From the NCBI RefSeq assembly GCF_030161555.1, contig NZ_BSUK01000001.1:1550001-1614000 (forward strand): 64,000 nucleotides of DNA, given 5' to 3'. Shown here piece after piece: positions 29,249-36,663 of the stretch. Source of the DNA: Luteimicrobium album (GTDB lineage Bacteria; Actinomycetota; Actinomycetes; Actinomycetales; Cellulomonadaceae). A program made the position numbers and the translations under genes. Under the pieces are notes generated by a model. The model was not told the DNA's origin, ran no database searches, and was given only the letters and a program-made list of their open reading frames with translations. Each line of letters starts with the position of its first letter. Within the stretch, counting starts at the first letter, position 1.

Positions 29249-29920
29249 TCAGCGGCGGCGCGCGGCCAGCCCGGCCGTCCACCACGCGAGCGCCCCGCCC
29301 ACCCCGACGACGGCGCACGCCACGCCCGCGAGCACGGCCACCCCGGTCGCGCCCGGGTGCCCGGTCCGTTCGACGGCCACGGACACGGGGGCCTGCGGGA
29401 CGACGACGAGGAGCACCGCGACGAGCAGCAGCAGGAGGAGCGACGCGGTGCGGCTCGCGACGAGCGGCCGCGACAGGGCCCCCGCGACGACGACGCCGCA
29501 CACGCTCGCGACGACGTGCGCGAGCACCGCGCACACGGCCAGCGTCGCAGTGATCCCGTGCGCGGGCGACGCCGGGTGCACGGGGTCGCGGGACGAGAAC
29601 CACGCGACCACGAAGGAGACGGGCGTGAGCGCGACGCTGCCCACGACCGCGGCCGCGAGCGTGCCGAGGCGCTCGCGGCGAGCCCCACCCACGGCCGCGG
29701 CGAGCACGGCCGACTGCTCGGCCGCCTGCGAGCCGAGCGTCGTGAGCGTCAGCCACGCCGCGACGAACAGGAGGACCACGGCATTGAGGGCGAGCGCGTC
29801 GGGCGCCCGCCCGGAGGACGCGTCGAAGAGCAGCACGCCCACCACGAACGCGAGCCACGGCGCGACCCAGACCTGGGCGCGCGAGCACCGGGCGACCGTG
29901 TAGGAGACGAGCGCGCTCAC
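29249..29920 (-). CDS. ABC-associated hydrophobic membrane protein
   Basis: 223 residues with about six membrane helices (for example ALVLNAVVLLFVAAWLTL-like segment near residue 45 and LLLLLLVAVLLVVVPQ near 170). No family recognised, but GTG 29920 overlaps the ATPase stop (GTGA), so it is very probably the permease partner of that ATPase. Function, including direction of transport, is unknown. Confidence 0.6.
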   Translation of the reverse strand: MSALVSYTVARCSRAQVWVAPWLAFVVGVLLFDASSGRAPDALALNAVVLLFVAAWLTLTTLGSQAAEQSAVLAAAVGGARRERLGTLAAAVVGSVALTPVSFVVAWFSSRDPVHPASPAHGITATLAVCAVLAHVVASVCGVVVAGALSRPLVASRTASLLLLLLVAVLLVVVPQAPVSVAVERTGHPGATGVAVLAGVACAVVGVGGALAWWTAGLAARRR

Positions 29921-30714
29921 CGGGCCTCCTCGCTGCGGGCCCCGGGTGCGGGGCGCACGTCGAGGACCGACCCGCCATGGCTCAGCACGGCCAGCAGCGC
30001 GGCGTCGCGGTCCGTCGCCGCGAGGGTCAGGGCGCGCTCCGTCCCGTCGGGCTCGCGCACGAGCGCCCTGACCGCACCGTGGCTGTCGCGCGGGCCGGTG
30101 GTGTCGACCCCGGGGCGGCGGGCCACCTCCCGCACGACCCGGCTACCGCCCACCCGGAGCTCGAGCGCGCCGGGAGTGACGTCGTCGTGCGTGGCCCGCA
30201 GGACGGTCGCGCCGCGTGCCACCGCCTCGTCGACGAGGGAGGCGAGCTCGGCGGAGGCGGCCTCGTCGAGGCCGTCGCGCGCCTCGTCGAGCACGACGAG
30301 CCCGACGGGTGCGAGGAACGCGTGCGCGAGCCCGACCTTGAGCCGGTTGCCCTTGCTCAGCGAGCCCAGCCGGGCGCGGGGGCTGGGGCGCAGGTCGAGC
30401 CGGTCGAGCAGGACGTCCGTGCGCCGGGCCGCCTCCGCGGCGCCGAGCCCGAGGACGCGGCCGGTGCGGCGCAGGTACTCGTCGGCGCGCATGGTGCCCG
30501 GTGGGGAGAATCGTTCGGGGACGTAGCCGACATGGCGCGGGCGCCCGACCACGCGGCCCGACGTCGGCTCGAGCGCGCCCGCCGCGATCCGCAGCAGCGT
30601 CGACTTGCCCGAGCCGTTCGGCCCGCGGACCGCGACGTAGCCCTCGAGGTCGAGGTCGACGTCCGCGAGCACGTCGACGTCGCCGTAGCGCTGGGTCACC
30701 GCGACGAGACGCAC
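29917..30714 (-). CDS. ABC transporter ATPase with atypical Walker B
   Basis: 265 residues. Walker A GPNGSGKST, signature LSKGNRLKVGLA (S-K-G in place of S-G-G) and Walker B LVVLDEARDGLDEAA, where Ala replaces the usual Pro after DE. H-loop THDDVTPG. The C-terminal 70 residues form a small regulatory-like extension. GTG 30714. Two 9-bp palindromes lie 50-75 bp upstream. Pairs with the membrane protein at 29249. ABC-2 exporter-type is likely. Confidence 0.8.
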   Translation of the reverse strand: MRLVAVTQRYGDVDVLADVDLDLEGYVAVRGPNGSGKSTLLRIAAGALEPTSGRVVGRPRHVGYVPERFSPPGTMRADEYLRRTGRVLGLGAAEAARRTDVLLDRLDLRPSPRARLGSLSKGNRLKVGLAHAFLAPVGLVVLDEARDGLDEAASAELASLVDEAVARGATVLRATHDDVTPGALELRVGGSRVVREVARRPGVDTTGPRDSHGAVRALVREPDGTERALTLAATDRDAALLAVLSHGGSVLDVRPAPGARSEEAR

Positions 30715-30762
30715 GCGCCGACCCTAGCGCGCGGCGGCAGCCCAGCGGCGCGCGCACCGCAT

Positions 30763-30796
30763 GGTGTGACACCAGTGCTCCAAGTGTTACACGTGT
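30763..30796. promoter_or_regulatory. Paired palindromes in a divergent promoter region
   Basis: GGTGTGACACC (30763-30773) and GTGTTACAC (30784-30792) share GTGTNACAC and have centres 20 bp apart, two helical turns; ACACGTGT follows at 30789-30796. A dimer-of-dimers operator for either the ABC pair or the toxin-antitoxin genes is likely. Confidence 0.5.
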
Positions 30797-30817
30797 GGAC
30801 ATGCCGACCACGCGACC

Positions 30818-31062
30818 TTGACACGCGATCACGGAGACCGACGCCATCGCGCACGGCGCTCGACGTCGCGCGTCGCCGGTGGCCGAGAGACCGGCCGTCC
30901 GCCCTGCTGACGCATCTGGTCGTGACGGGCGCGAACGCCGTCGAGGGCGAGCTGAGCGCCGGCGAGCGGCAACACCGGCGTGCCGTCGAGAAGCTCACGA
31001 GCCTGGCGGAGTACTACCCGGACGGCTACCTGGAGGACCTCCGTGAGGGCTGGCCGGAGTGA
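30818..31062 (+). CDS. Antitoxin of a VapBC-like pair, frameshifted
   Basis: The C-terminal part LDVARRRWPRDRPSALLTHL, KLTSLAEYYPDGYLEDLREG matches the small antitoxin family that precedes PIN toxins in actinomycetes. N-terminal ITETDAIAH is in another frame; two missing CG units in CG repeats (near 30827 and 30851) would give MTRAITETDAIAHAALDVAR from TTG 30818, 82 residues. ATG 30801 is an alternative start needing one more base. Stop overlaps the toxin GTG by 4 nt. Expected to neutralise the PIN toxin and repress the promoter upstream. Confidence 0.65.
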
Positions 31063-31460
31063 TCGTCGTCGACGCGGGCGTGGTCATAGCGGCGACCACG
31101 CCCGCTCACCTGCACCATGACGCCGCGCAGCGCATCGTCGCCGAGCACGGAGGCGGTGGGATGGTGCTCCACCCGTTGACGATGGCCGACATCCTCGTCG
31201 GTCCGGCGCGGGGTGGAGCCGAGGCGCACGCGCGGCGCGTGCCCGAGGCGGCGGGCTTCGGCCTCGCGCCCGACGGCGGGCCTTCGCCGGAGGGAGGCGC
31301 TCGCGCGGTTACGAGCCCCGTTGCGCTGAAGATGTCCGACGCGTGCGTCCTCGCGACGGCCGAGCAGCTCGGGGTGCCGCTCGCGACGTTCGACCAGCGC
31401 CTCACGCGCGAGGCCCTGAACCGGCAGGTCGTCGTCCTCGGGCTCGACGCCGACGGCTGA
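31059..31460 (+). CDS. PIN-domain ribonuclease toxin (VapC-like)
   Basis: 133 residues. PIN acidic residues in IVVDAGVVIAA, LTMADILVGPARGG (Asp where Glu is usual), KMSDACVLATAEQL and LATFDQRL. Metal-dependent RNase that halts translation. The segment at about 31288-31330 (EGGARAVTSPVA) looks foreign; reading it in another frame gives ALARLRAPLRLKM as in relatives, so two compensating losses (two bases then one) probably lie there. GTGA overlap with the antitoxin gives coupled translation. Confidence 0.75.
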   Translation: MIVVDAGVVIAATTPAHLHHDAAQRIVAEHGGGGMVLHPLTMADILVGPARGGAEAHARRVPEAAGFGLAPDGGPSPEGGARAVTSPVALKMSDACVLATAEQLGVPLATFDQRLTREALNRQVVVLGLDADG

Positions 31461-31529
31461 CTCGGCGTTGTCGTGGGCGATGCTTCGGGGTCCTCGTCGT
31501 CCTGCTGAAGTACGCGCTGCACTGAACAC

Positions 31530-31548
31530 TAAGGCAAGCCTTGCCTAA
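31530..31548. promoter_or_regulatory. DtxR/IdeR iron box overlapping a -35 element
   Basis: TAAGGCAAGCCTTGCCTAA matches the 19-bp iron-box consensus TWAGGTWAGSCTWACCTWA at 17 positions, with symmetric deviations. It covers the -35 hexamer TTGCCT (31541-31546) of the siderophore-interacting protein gene. Confidence 0.82.
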
Positions 31549-31563
31549 CTTGCCATGGCGGAC

Positions 31564-31569
31564 TAGCGT
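31564..31569 (+). promoter_or_regulatory. -10 element of the iron-regulated leaderless promoter
   Basis: TAGCGT sits 17 bp behind the -35 TTGCCT and 8 nt before ATG 31578. Confidence 0.6.
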
Positions 31570-31577
31570 CCTGGGCC

Positions 31578-32299
31578 ATGGCGGCGAACTGGCAGCGTGG
31601 TGTCCTCCGGGCGATGGGCGTCCACAACCACCCCTCGAGGTCGTCGGCGTCGAGGACGTGACGCCCTGGTACCGGCGCCTGCGCGTCAGCGCGCCGAGCT
31701 TCGTCGCGACGCTCGAGCCGCACCCCACGATCTGGCTGCGCCTGTGGGTGCCGTCGCTCACGCGGGACAAGCTCGTGCAGCGCGGCTACACGATCCTCGA
31801 CGTCGACCACGACGCCGGACGGTTCAGCCTCGAGCTCGTCCTGCACCAGCCGGAAGGCCCGGCGGGCGTGTGGGGGAGGGACGCCGTCGTCGGGTCCACG
31901 GCCGAGGTGGCGATCACGACGCAGAAGCACCGCGTGGACCTCGCGGCCGGAACGGTCGTCCTGGCCGGCGACACCACCGCCGTCCCCGCGGTGCGCACCG
32001 TCCTGGACGCGCTGCCGCCGGCCACGCGCGCCGTCGTCGTGCTGGCGGACGCCCACCCCGACCGCACCGACCTGCCGCTCCCCGAGCGCGAGAACACGAA
32101 GCTCACGTGGGTGGAGGACGGGGACGACGTCGTCGCCGCGCTCCGGGAGCACGACGTCGACCCCGCCGACACGTACGTGTGGGCGGGCGGCGAACGGCGC
32201 CTCGTCAAGGCGGTCCGGTCGTACGCGCGCGACCTCGGCGTCGGGCGGGACCGGCAGTACACCCAGGCGTACTGGATCGAGGGGCACGACGGCGGCTGA
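31578..32299 (+). CDS. Siderophore-interacting protein (flavin-dependent ferric-siderophore reductase), frameshifted
   Basis: SIP family: reduces ferric siderophores in the cytoplasm to release iron. From ATG 31578 the N-terminus is MAANWQRGVLRAMGVHNHPL; a C is missing near 31634-31637, after which EVVGVEDVTPWYRRLRVS follows. Then FSLELVLHQPEGPAGVW, VVLAGDTTAVPAVRTVLDAL (NAD(P)-binding), and the C-terminal signature YVWAGGERRLVKAVRSY. 240 residues. The iron box 30 bp upstream independently supports an iron-starvation role. Confidence 0.92.
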
Positions 32300-32319
32300 G
32301 CTCGCCTGAACGCGAGAAA

Positions 32320-32347
32320 GGGCCCATCGGCATCTACCGATGGACCC
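32320..32347 (+). terminator. Stem-loop after the siderophore-interacting gene
   Basis: GGGCCCATCGG / CCGATGGACCC pair at ten of eleven positions around a 6-nt loop, 21 nt past the stop. Confidence 0.55.
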
Positions 32348-32404
32348 TCGCTCCAAGCTGTAACAGAGAGACCTGCCTCTGCCTTCGTGCCCTAGGTTAC
32401 GACA

Positions 32405-33120
32405 GTGACCTCGAGCGGAGCAATCCTGAGCGCTACCGACGCGGCCGTCCGGTCTGCGGTCAGCACCGCCCGGTTGAAGCCGTATCTGGCCGAGACGGGC
32501 TCGAACACGAACGACGCGATCCGGCTGTATCAGTGGAACATCGAGCTCTCGGCGGCCGCGTACGAGCTCTTGCACTTCTTCGAGGTCGCGCTCCGCAACG
32601 CGATCGATGCTCAGCTGTGCAGGTGGAACGCTGAGCAGGTTCGCGATGGTGCAGGTCTTGGGCGTGACTGGTTGATGGACCCGGCGTCCCTACTGAACCG
32701 CTTGGCCGGCAAGGACATCGCCGAGGCGAAGCGGCGCGCCGGTGTCGCGGCCCGTCGGCGGACAGGACCCCGCAAACATGCGCCGGTCGAGCATGCCGAC
32801 GTCCTCGCCAATCTCAGTCTTGGCACCTGGCGCTATCTGCTGCCGGACAACGACGAGGGCCGCCAGTTCCTGTGGAGGAAGCGATCGTGAACGCGTTTCC
32901 AGTCTGGAGCCGGGCGCCCCGGGACCTCACCAACGCCGTGAACCGTGTGCTGCTGCTGCGCAACCGCGTGGCCCATCTCGAGCCACTGCTGAACACCAAC
33001 AACGTGCAGGCTCAGCTCACCAACATGCGGATCGTGCTCGAGGCGGTCGATCCTTTGCTCGCGCAGTGGGCGATGGGCTGGCAGCGGATCACGGCAACGA
33101 TCAGAGCCCGACCCGTCTAG
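32405..33120 (+). CDS. Abi-like protein with HEPN-type R-x4-H motif, frameshifted
   Basis: Resembles abortive-infection (Abi) family proteins: LYQWNIELSAAAYELLHFFE and VALRNAIDAQL near the N-terminus, LGTWRYLLPD in the middle. A missing G near 32874 separates this from the C-terminal part EEAIVNAFPVW, LTNAVNRVLLLRNRVAHLEP. RNRVAH is an R-x4-H site as in HEPN ribonucleases. 238 residues after repair. GTG 32405 follows TAGGTT by 6 nt (leaderless). GC content is a little lower than in neighbours. Phage-defence role is a family-based inference. Confidence 0.75.
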
Positions 33121-33158
33121 AGCCCGACAGTGGTCTGGCGGGTCGCGGGCCGCGCATC

Positions 33159-33164
33159 TAGCGT
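33159..33164 (+). promoter_or_regulatory. -10 of leaderless promoter for the Mo-oxidoreductase cassette
   Basis: TAGCGT, 6 nt before ATG 33171, with no RBS. Confidence 0.5.
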
Positions 33165-33170
33165 GAGCCC

Positions 33171-33767
33171 ATGACCCTCACCCCGGGGTTCCAGGGACGA
33201 CCGCGACCGACCGGCGTGGCGCTGCCGCCCGGCCAGTACGAGGTCACCGACTTCCCCGTCCTGTCCGCCGGACCGACGCCGCGCGTGCCCCTCGACTCGT
33301 GGGAGCTCGTGATCCGCAACGAGGACGGCGCCGACTGGCGCTGGTGCTGGGACGAGCTCCAGCGCCTGCCGCAGGAGGACCCGCACGTCGACCTGCACTG
33401 CGTGACGCGGTGGTCGAAGTTCGGCACGAGCTGGCGCGGCGTGAGCCTCGACCTTCTGCTCGCCGACGTGACCTCGACCGCCCAGTACGCGCTCGTCGGC
33501 TGCTACGGCGGATACACGACGAACCTCCCCGTCGCGGACCTGCTGGGCGGCAAGGCCTGGATCGCCCACACGTACGACGGTGCCCCGCTGGCCCCGGTGC
33601 ACGGCGGCCCGGCCCGCCTCCTGGTCCCGCACCTGTACCTGTGGAAGTCCGCGAAGTGGGTCCGCTCGATCCAGCTCCTCCGCGACGAGCAGCAGGGGTT
33701 CTGGGAGCAGCTCGGCTACCACGACTACGGCGACCCGTGGCGCGAGCAGCGCTACCAGGGGGACTGA
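33171..33767 (+). CDS. Sulfite-oxidase-like molybdopterin oxidoreductase
   Basis: 198 residues, a minimal SUOX/MsrP-fold protein. LDSWELVIRNEDG, then DLHCVTRWSKFGTSWRGVSL with the Mo-coordinating Cys, VGCYGGYTTNLPVADLLGG and GGPARLLVPHLYLWKSAKWV are typical. Has no Tat signal, so cytoplasmic, unlike periplasmic MsrP. Reduces or oxidises an S- or N-oxide (not known). Directly followed by a flavin reductase 2 nt after the stop, which is probably its electron partner. Confidence 0.88.
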   Translation: MTLTPGFQGRPRPTGVALPPGQYEVTDFPVLSAGPTPRVPLDSWELVIRNEDGADWRWCWDELQRLPQEDPHVDLHCVTRWSKFGTSWRGVSLDLLLADVTSTAQYALVGCYGGYTTNLPVADLLGGKAWIAHTYDGAPLAPVHGGPARLLVPHLYLWKSAKWVRSIQLLRDEQQGFWEQLGYHDYGDPWREQRYQGD

Positions 33768-33769
33768 CC

Positions 33770-34594
33770 GTGGCTGCGCCGTCGGGCGGGGTGGAGCTGG
33801 GGACGGCCGGTACGGCCGCGCCCGCGCGCCTGGGGGAGCGGTTCGCGACGACGCGCGGCTGGCGCGTCGCGACGCTCGCCTCCGCCCACGCGGAGAGCGC
33901 GACCGCGCGGACGCTCGAGCTCGACGTCCTCGACTGGCCGGGGCACCTGGCGGGGCAGCACGTCGACCTGCGGCTCACCGCCGCCGACGGGTACACGGCC
34001 GAGCGGGCGTACTCGCTGTCGGCGCCGCTCGACCCCGCCGCGCCCGGGCGGGTCGCGGTGACCGTCCAACGGGTGCCGGACGGCGAGGTGTCGCCCTACC
34101 TGGTCGACGCGTTCGAGCCGGGTCAGCTCATCGAGGTGCGGGGGCCGGTCGGCGGGTGGTTCGTGTGGGAACCGGGGTTCGCGGACGCTGCGCCGGTGCT
34201 GCTGATCGCCGGTGGGTCGGGGATCGTGCCGCTGATCGCGATGGTGCGCGCGCGCCGAGGTGCGGGGAATCGAACCTCGTTCCGGCTGCTGTACTCCGTG
34301 CGCACGCCCGACGACGCGATGTTCACGGACGAGCTCACCGGGGTTCGCGGCCGTGCCGACGGCGTCGAGGCCCAGGTGTTCTACACGCGCGCCGCGCCGC
34401 TGGACGCCGCCCGCGAGGCCCGGCGCATCGGCCTGCAGGACGTCGCCGCGCACGGCTGGCCGCCCGAGCTGCGGCCCGTCTGCTACGTGTGCGGACCCAC
34501 GGGCTTCGTCGAGGCCGTGACCCGGATGCTCCTCGCGCTCGGGCACGACCCGGCCGCGATCCGGGCCGAGCGTTTCGGGCCCGCAGGCGACTGA
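33770..34594 (+). CDS. Ferredoxin-reductase-like FAD/NAD(P) oxidoreductase
   Basis: 274 residues. FAD-binding RAYSLSAPLD (R-x-Y-S), NAD(P) motif LLIAGGSGIVPLIAMVRAR and C-terminal CYVCGPTGFVEAVTRML. No 2Fe-2S domain is attached, so electrons go to a separate partner, most simply the adjacent molybdoenzyme. GTG 33770. Same three-gene order with DUF6510 is known in other actinomycetes. Confidence 0.9.
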   Translation: MAAPSGGVELGTAGTAAPARLGERFATTRGWRVATLASAHAESATARTLELDVLDWPGHLAGQHVDLRLTAADGYTAERAYSLSAPLDPAAPGRVAVTVQRVPDGEVSPYLVDAFEPGQLIEVRGPVGGWFVWEPGFADAAPVLLIAGGSGIVPLIAMVRARRGAGNRTSFRLLYSVRTPDDAMFTDELTGVRGRADGVEAQVFYTRAAPLDAAREARRIGLQDVAAHGWPPELRPVCYVCGPTGFVEAVTRMLLALGHDPAAIRAERFGPAGD

Positions 34595-34618
34595 CCGGCG
34601 TCGGACGGAAGGACCGCC

Positions 34619-34942
34619 ATGACCCAGGACGGGACGCTTCTCGAGGAGCGCGGCCCCCTCGATCCGAGCGACGGGCACGTCGACGGGAACGCCGTCGCGG
34701 GGGCGCTCGCGGCCGTGTTCGTCACCGAGATCACGACGGCGCTCGTCCGGTGCCGCGCGTGCGGGGACGCCGGACCCTTCGCCGCGCTCATGGTGTGGGC
34801 GCACGGGCCGGGCGTCGTCGGGCGGTGCCCGTCGTGCGAGGCGGTGCTGCTGCGCTACGTCGCGACGCCCGGCCGGGTGCGCGTCGACCTCAGCGGGATC
34901 GCGGAGCTCGAGCTCGCGCCGGTGGCGGCTGCCGGCCGCTGA
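34619..34942 (+). CDS. DUF6510 zinc-ribbon protein
   Basis: 107 residues. Two CxxC pairs (CRACG and CPSC) 26 residues apart form a likely zinc or iron ribbon. N-terminal HVDGNAVAGALAAVFVTEIT. Last gene of the molybdoenzyme-reductase-DUF6510 cassette, 24 nt after the reductase. Possibly an assembly or electron-transfer factor; no function known. Convergent with the SDR gene, abutting it at 34942/34943. Confidence 0.82.
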   Translation: MTQDGTLLEERGPLDPSDGHVDGNAVAGALAAVFVTEITTALVRCRACGDAGPFAALMVWAHGPGVVGRCPSCEAVLLRYVATPGRVRVDLSGIAELELAPVAAAGR

Positions 34943-35674
34943 TCACCAGCGCACGGTCCCGTCCGCGTCGACGAAGGTGCCCGACGGGTCCGTCACGGCC
35001 AGGGTCGCGGCGCGGTGGACGACCTCGGTGGCCTGCTCCGGCGTGACAGGCGCCTGCTCGCGGTTGCCCGGGGCCAGGTCCGTCTGCACCCAGCCTGGGC
35101 ACACGGAGGTGACCTTGATCGAGGTGTCTGCGAGCGCCTTGGCGACCACGAGCGTGATCGCGTTGAGGGCGGCCCTGGACGACTGGTAGGCCGGAACGAT
35201 CATGGCGTGCCAGGGTGACTCCGGGTCGGTCTGGTGCGCGAGCGACCCTACGGTGCTCGAGACGTTGACGATCCGTCCGGCCGGGCTGCGGCGGAGCAGG
35301 GGAGGAAGGCCTCGACGACGGCGACCGGGCCGAGGACGTTGGTCGCGTACGTCTGCTCGAACATCGCCAGGTCGACCACCTCCGCCGGGTCGGCGGGCTC
35401 GCCTCCGGGAGGGTGCCTGCGTTGTTGACGAGCACGTCGAGACGCCCGAACCGCGCGGCGACCTGGGCGGCGGCTGCCCGCACGGAGGCCGGCTCGGTGA
35501 CGTCCAGCATGACGCTGCTCGCCGCGTAGCCGTCTCGTACGAGCTGGTCCGCTGCCTCCTCACGGCCTCGGGCCGCCGCGCGGCGACCACGACGTGCGCG
35601 CCGTCGCGGGCCAGCCGCCTGGCGGACGCCAGCCCGATCCCCCGGGTGCCACCGGTCACGAGTGCGATCTTCAC
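34943..35674 (-). CDS. Short-chain dehydrogenase/reductase, three frameshifts
   Basis: Classical SDR. GTG 35674 gives VKIALVTGGTRGIGLASARR (TGxxxGxG); then, in three successive frames, DGYAASSVMLDVTEPASV with LDVLVNNAGTLPEA, VVDLAMFEQTYATNVLGPVA, and RIVNVSSTVGSL with the catalytic YQSSRAALNA, VTSVCPGWVQTDLAPG. Single-base losses near 35555, 35400 and the G run 35299-35302 explain all three breaks. 244 residues. Likely NADPH carbonyl reductase type. Confidence 0.88.
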   Translation of the reverse strand: MKIALVTGGTRGIGLASARRLARDGAHVVVAARRPEAVRRQRTSSYETATRRAASCWTSPSRPPCGQPPPRSPRGSGVSTCSSTTQAPSRRRARRPGGGGRPGDVRADVRDQRPRPGRRRRGLPPLLRRSPAGRIVNVSSTVGSLAHQTDPESPWHAMIVPAYQSSRAALNAITLVVAKALADTSIKVTSVCPGWVQTDLAPGNREQAPVTPEQATEVVHRAATLAVTDPSGTFVDADGTVRW

Positions 35675-35811
35675 GATCAGGTCCGCCTGTCGTCCGCGGC
35701 CCCCGGGTCGGGCGACCGTCCGGGCTCCAGCACAGCAGGGGGCCGTCATGAGGTCTGGCGACAATCCGACGACGCTCTCGGATGGGCGGCCACGAGGGCG
35801 GCTGGAGGGCG
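35675..35811. other. Intergenic gap
   Basis: 137 nt upstream of the SDR gene and downstream of the aldo/keto reductase; presumed SDR promoter, no clear motif. Confidence 0.4.
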
Positions 35812-36639
35812 TCAGCCGTTGAACAGGTCCGGGTGCGGTCCCGTGCGGTGCCCGGCGTCGAGGGCGTCGACGGCGGCGAGCTCGTCGGCGTCGAGCTCGA
35901 ACCCGAGCACGTCGAGGTTTGTGGCGATCCGTGCCGGGGTGACGGACTTGGGGATCACGACGTTCCCGGACTGGAGGTGCCAGCGGAGGACGACCTGGGC
36001 GGGGGTGACGTCGTGCGCGGCGGCGATCCGGGCGATCGCGGGGTCGTCGAGGACGGCGCCCTGCGCGAGCGGGCTCCATGCTTCGGTGAGGATCCCGTGC
36101 TCCCGGTGGTAGGCGCGCAGCTCGCGCTGCTGGAGCGCGGGGTGGAGCTCGACCTGGTTGATCGGCGGCAGCTCGCCGGTCGCGGCCCGCAGCGCGTCGA
36201 GGTGGGCGGGCTCGAAGTTCGAGACGCCGACCTCGCGCACCAGCCCGGCGGCGCGCAGCTCGAGGAGCTGCTCCCACGCGCCGACGTACTCACCGCGACC
36301 CGGGGCAGGCCAGTGGACGAGGTACAGGTCGAGGGCGTCGAGACCGAGACGCTCGAGCGTCGCTTCGTAGGCGTGTCGGACCTGGCCGGGCCCCAGGTCG
36401 TCGACCCACAGCTTGCTGGTGACGAAGACTTCGTCGCGGAACAGGCCCGACGCGGCCAGCGCGCGTCCGACGCCGCGCTCGTTGCCGTAGATCGCGGCCG
36501 TGTCGACGGAACGGTACCCGGCCTCGAGGGCGGCCGACACGGCGGCGGCGGTGTCGTCGTCGGGCACCTGGAAGACGCCGAAGCCGAGCTGCGGCATGGG
36601 GGTGCGTCCGGCGAGGCTGACGTGGGGCATGGTGCTCAT
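35812..36639 (-). CDS. Aldo/keto reductase (2,5-diketogluconate reductase-like)
   Basis: 275 residues. AKR motifs: GYRSVDTAAIYGNERGVGRA (catalytic Asp and Tyr), VFVTSKLWVDDLG (Lys), DLYLVHWPAPG (His), VGVSNFEPAHLDAL, NQVELHPALQQRELRAYHRE and VIPKSVTPARI (NADPH). NADPH-dependent carbonyl reduction. Lies 24 nt behind the MFS gene and is probably co-transcribed with it under the MarR-controlled promoter. Confidence 0.92.
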   Translation of the reverse strand: MSTMPHVSLAGRTPMPQLGFGVFQVPDDDTAAAVSAALEAGYRSVDTAAIYGNERGVGRALAASGLFRDEVFVTSKLWVDDLGPGQVRHAYEATLERLGLDALDLYLVHWPAPGRGEYVGAWEQLLELRAAGLVREVGVSNFEPAHLDALRAATGELPPINQVELHPALQQRELRAYHREHGILTEAWSPLAQGAVLDDPAIARIAAAHDVTPAQVVLRWHLQSGNVVIPKSVTPARIATNLDVLGFELDADELAAVDALDAGHRTGPHPDLFNG

Positions 36640-36663
36640 GGTTCTTCTCCGGGGGCTGGTGGG

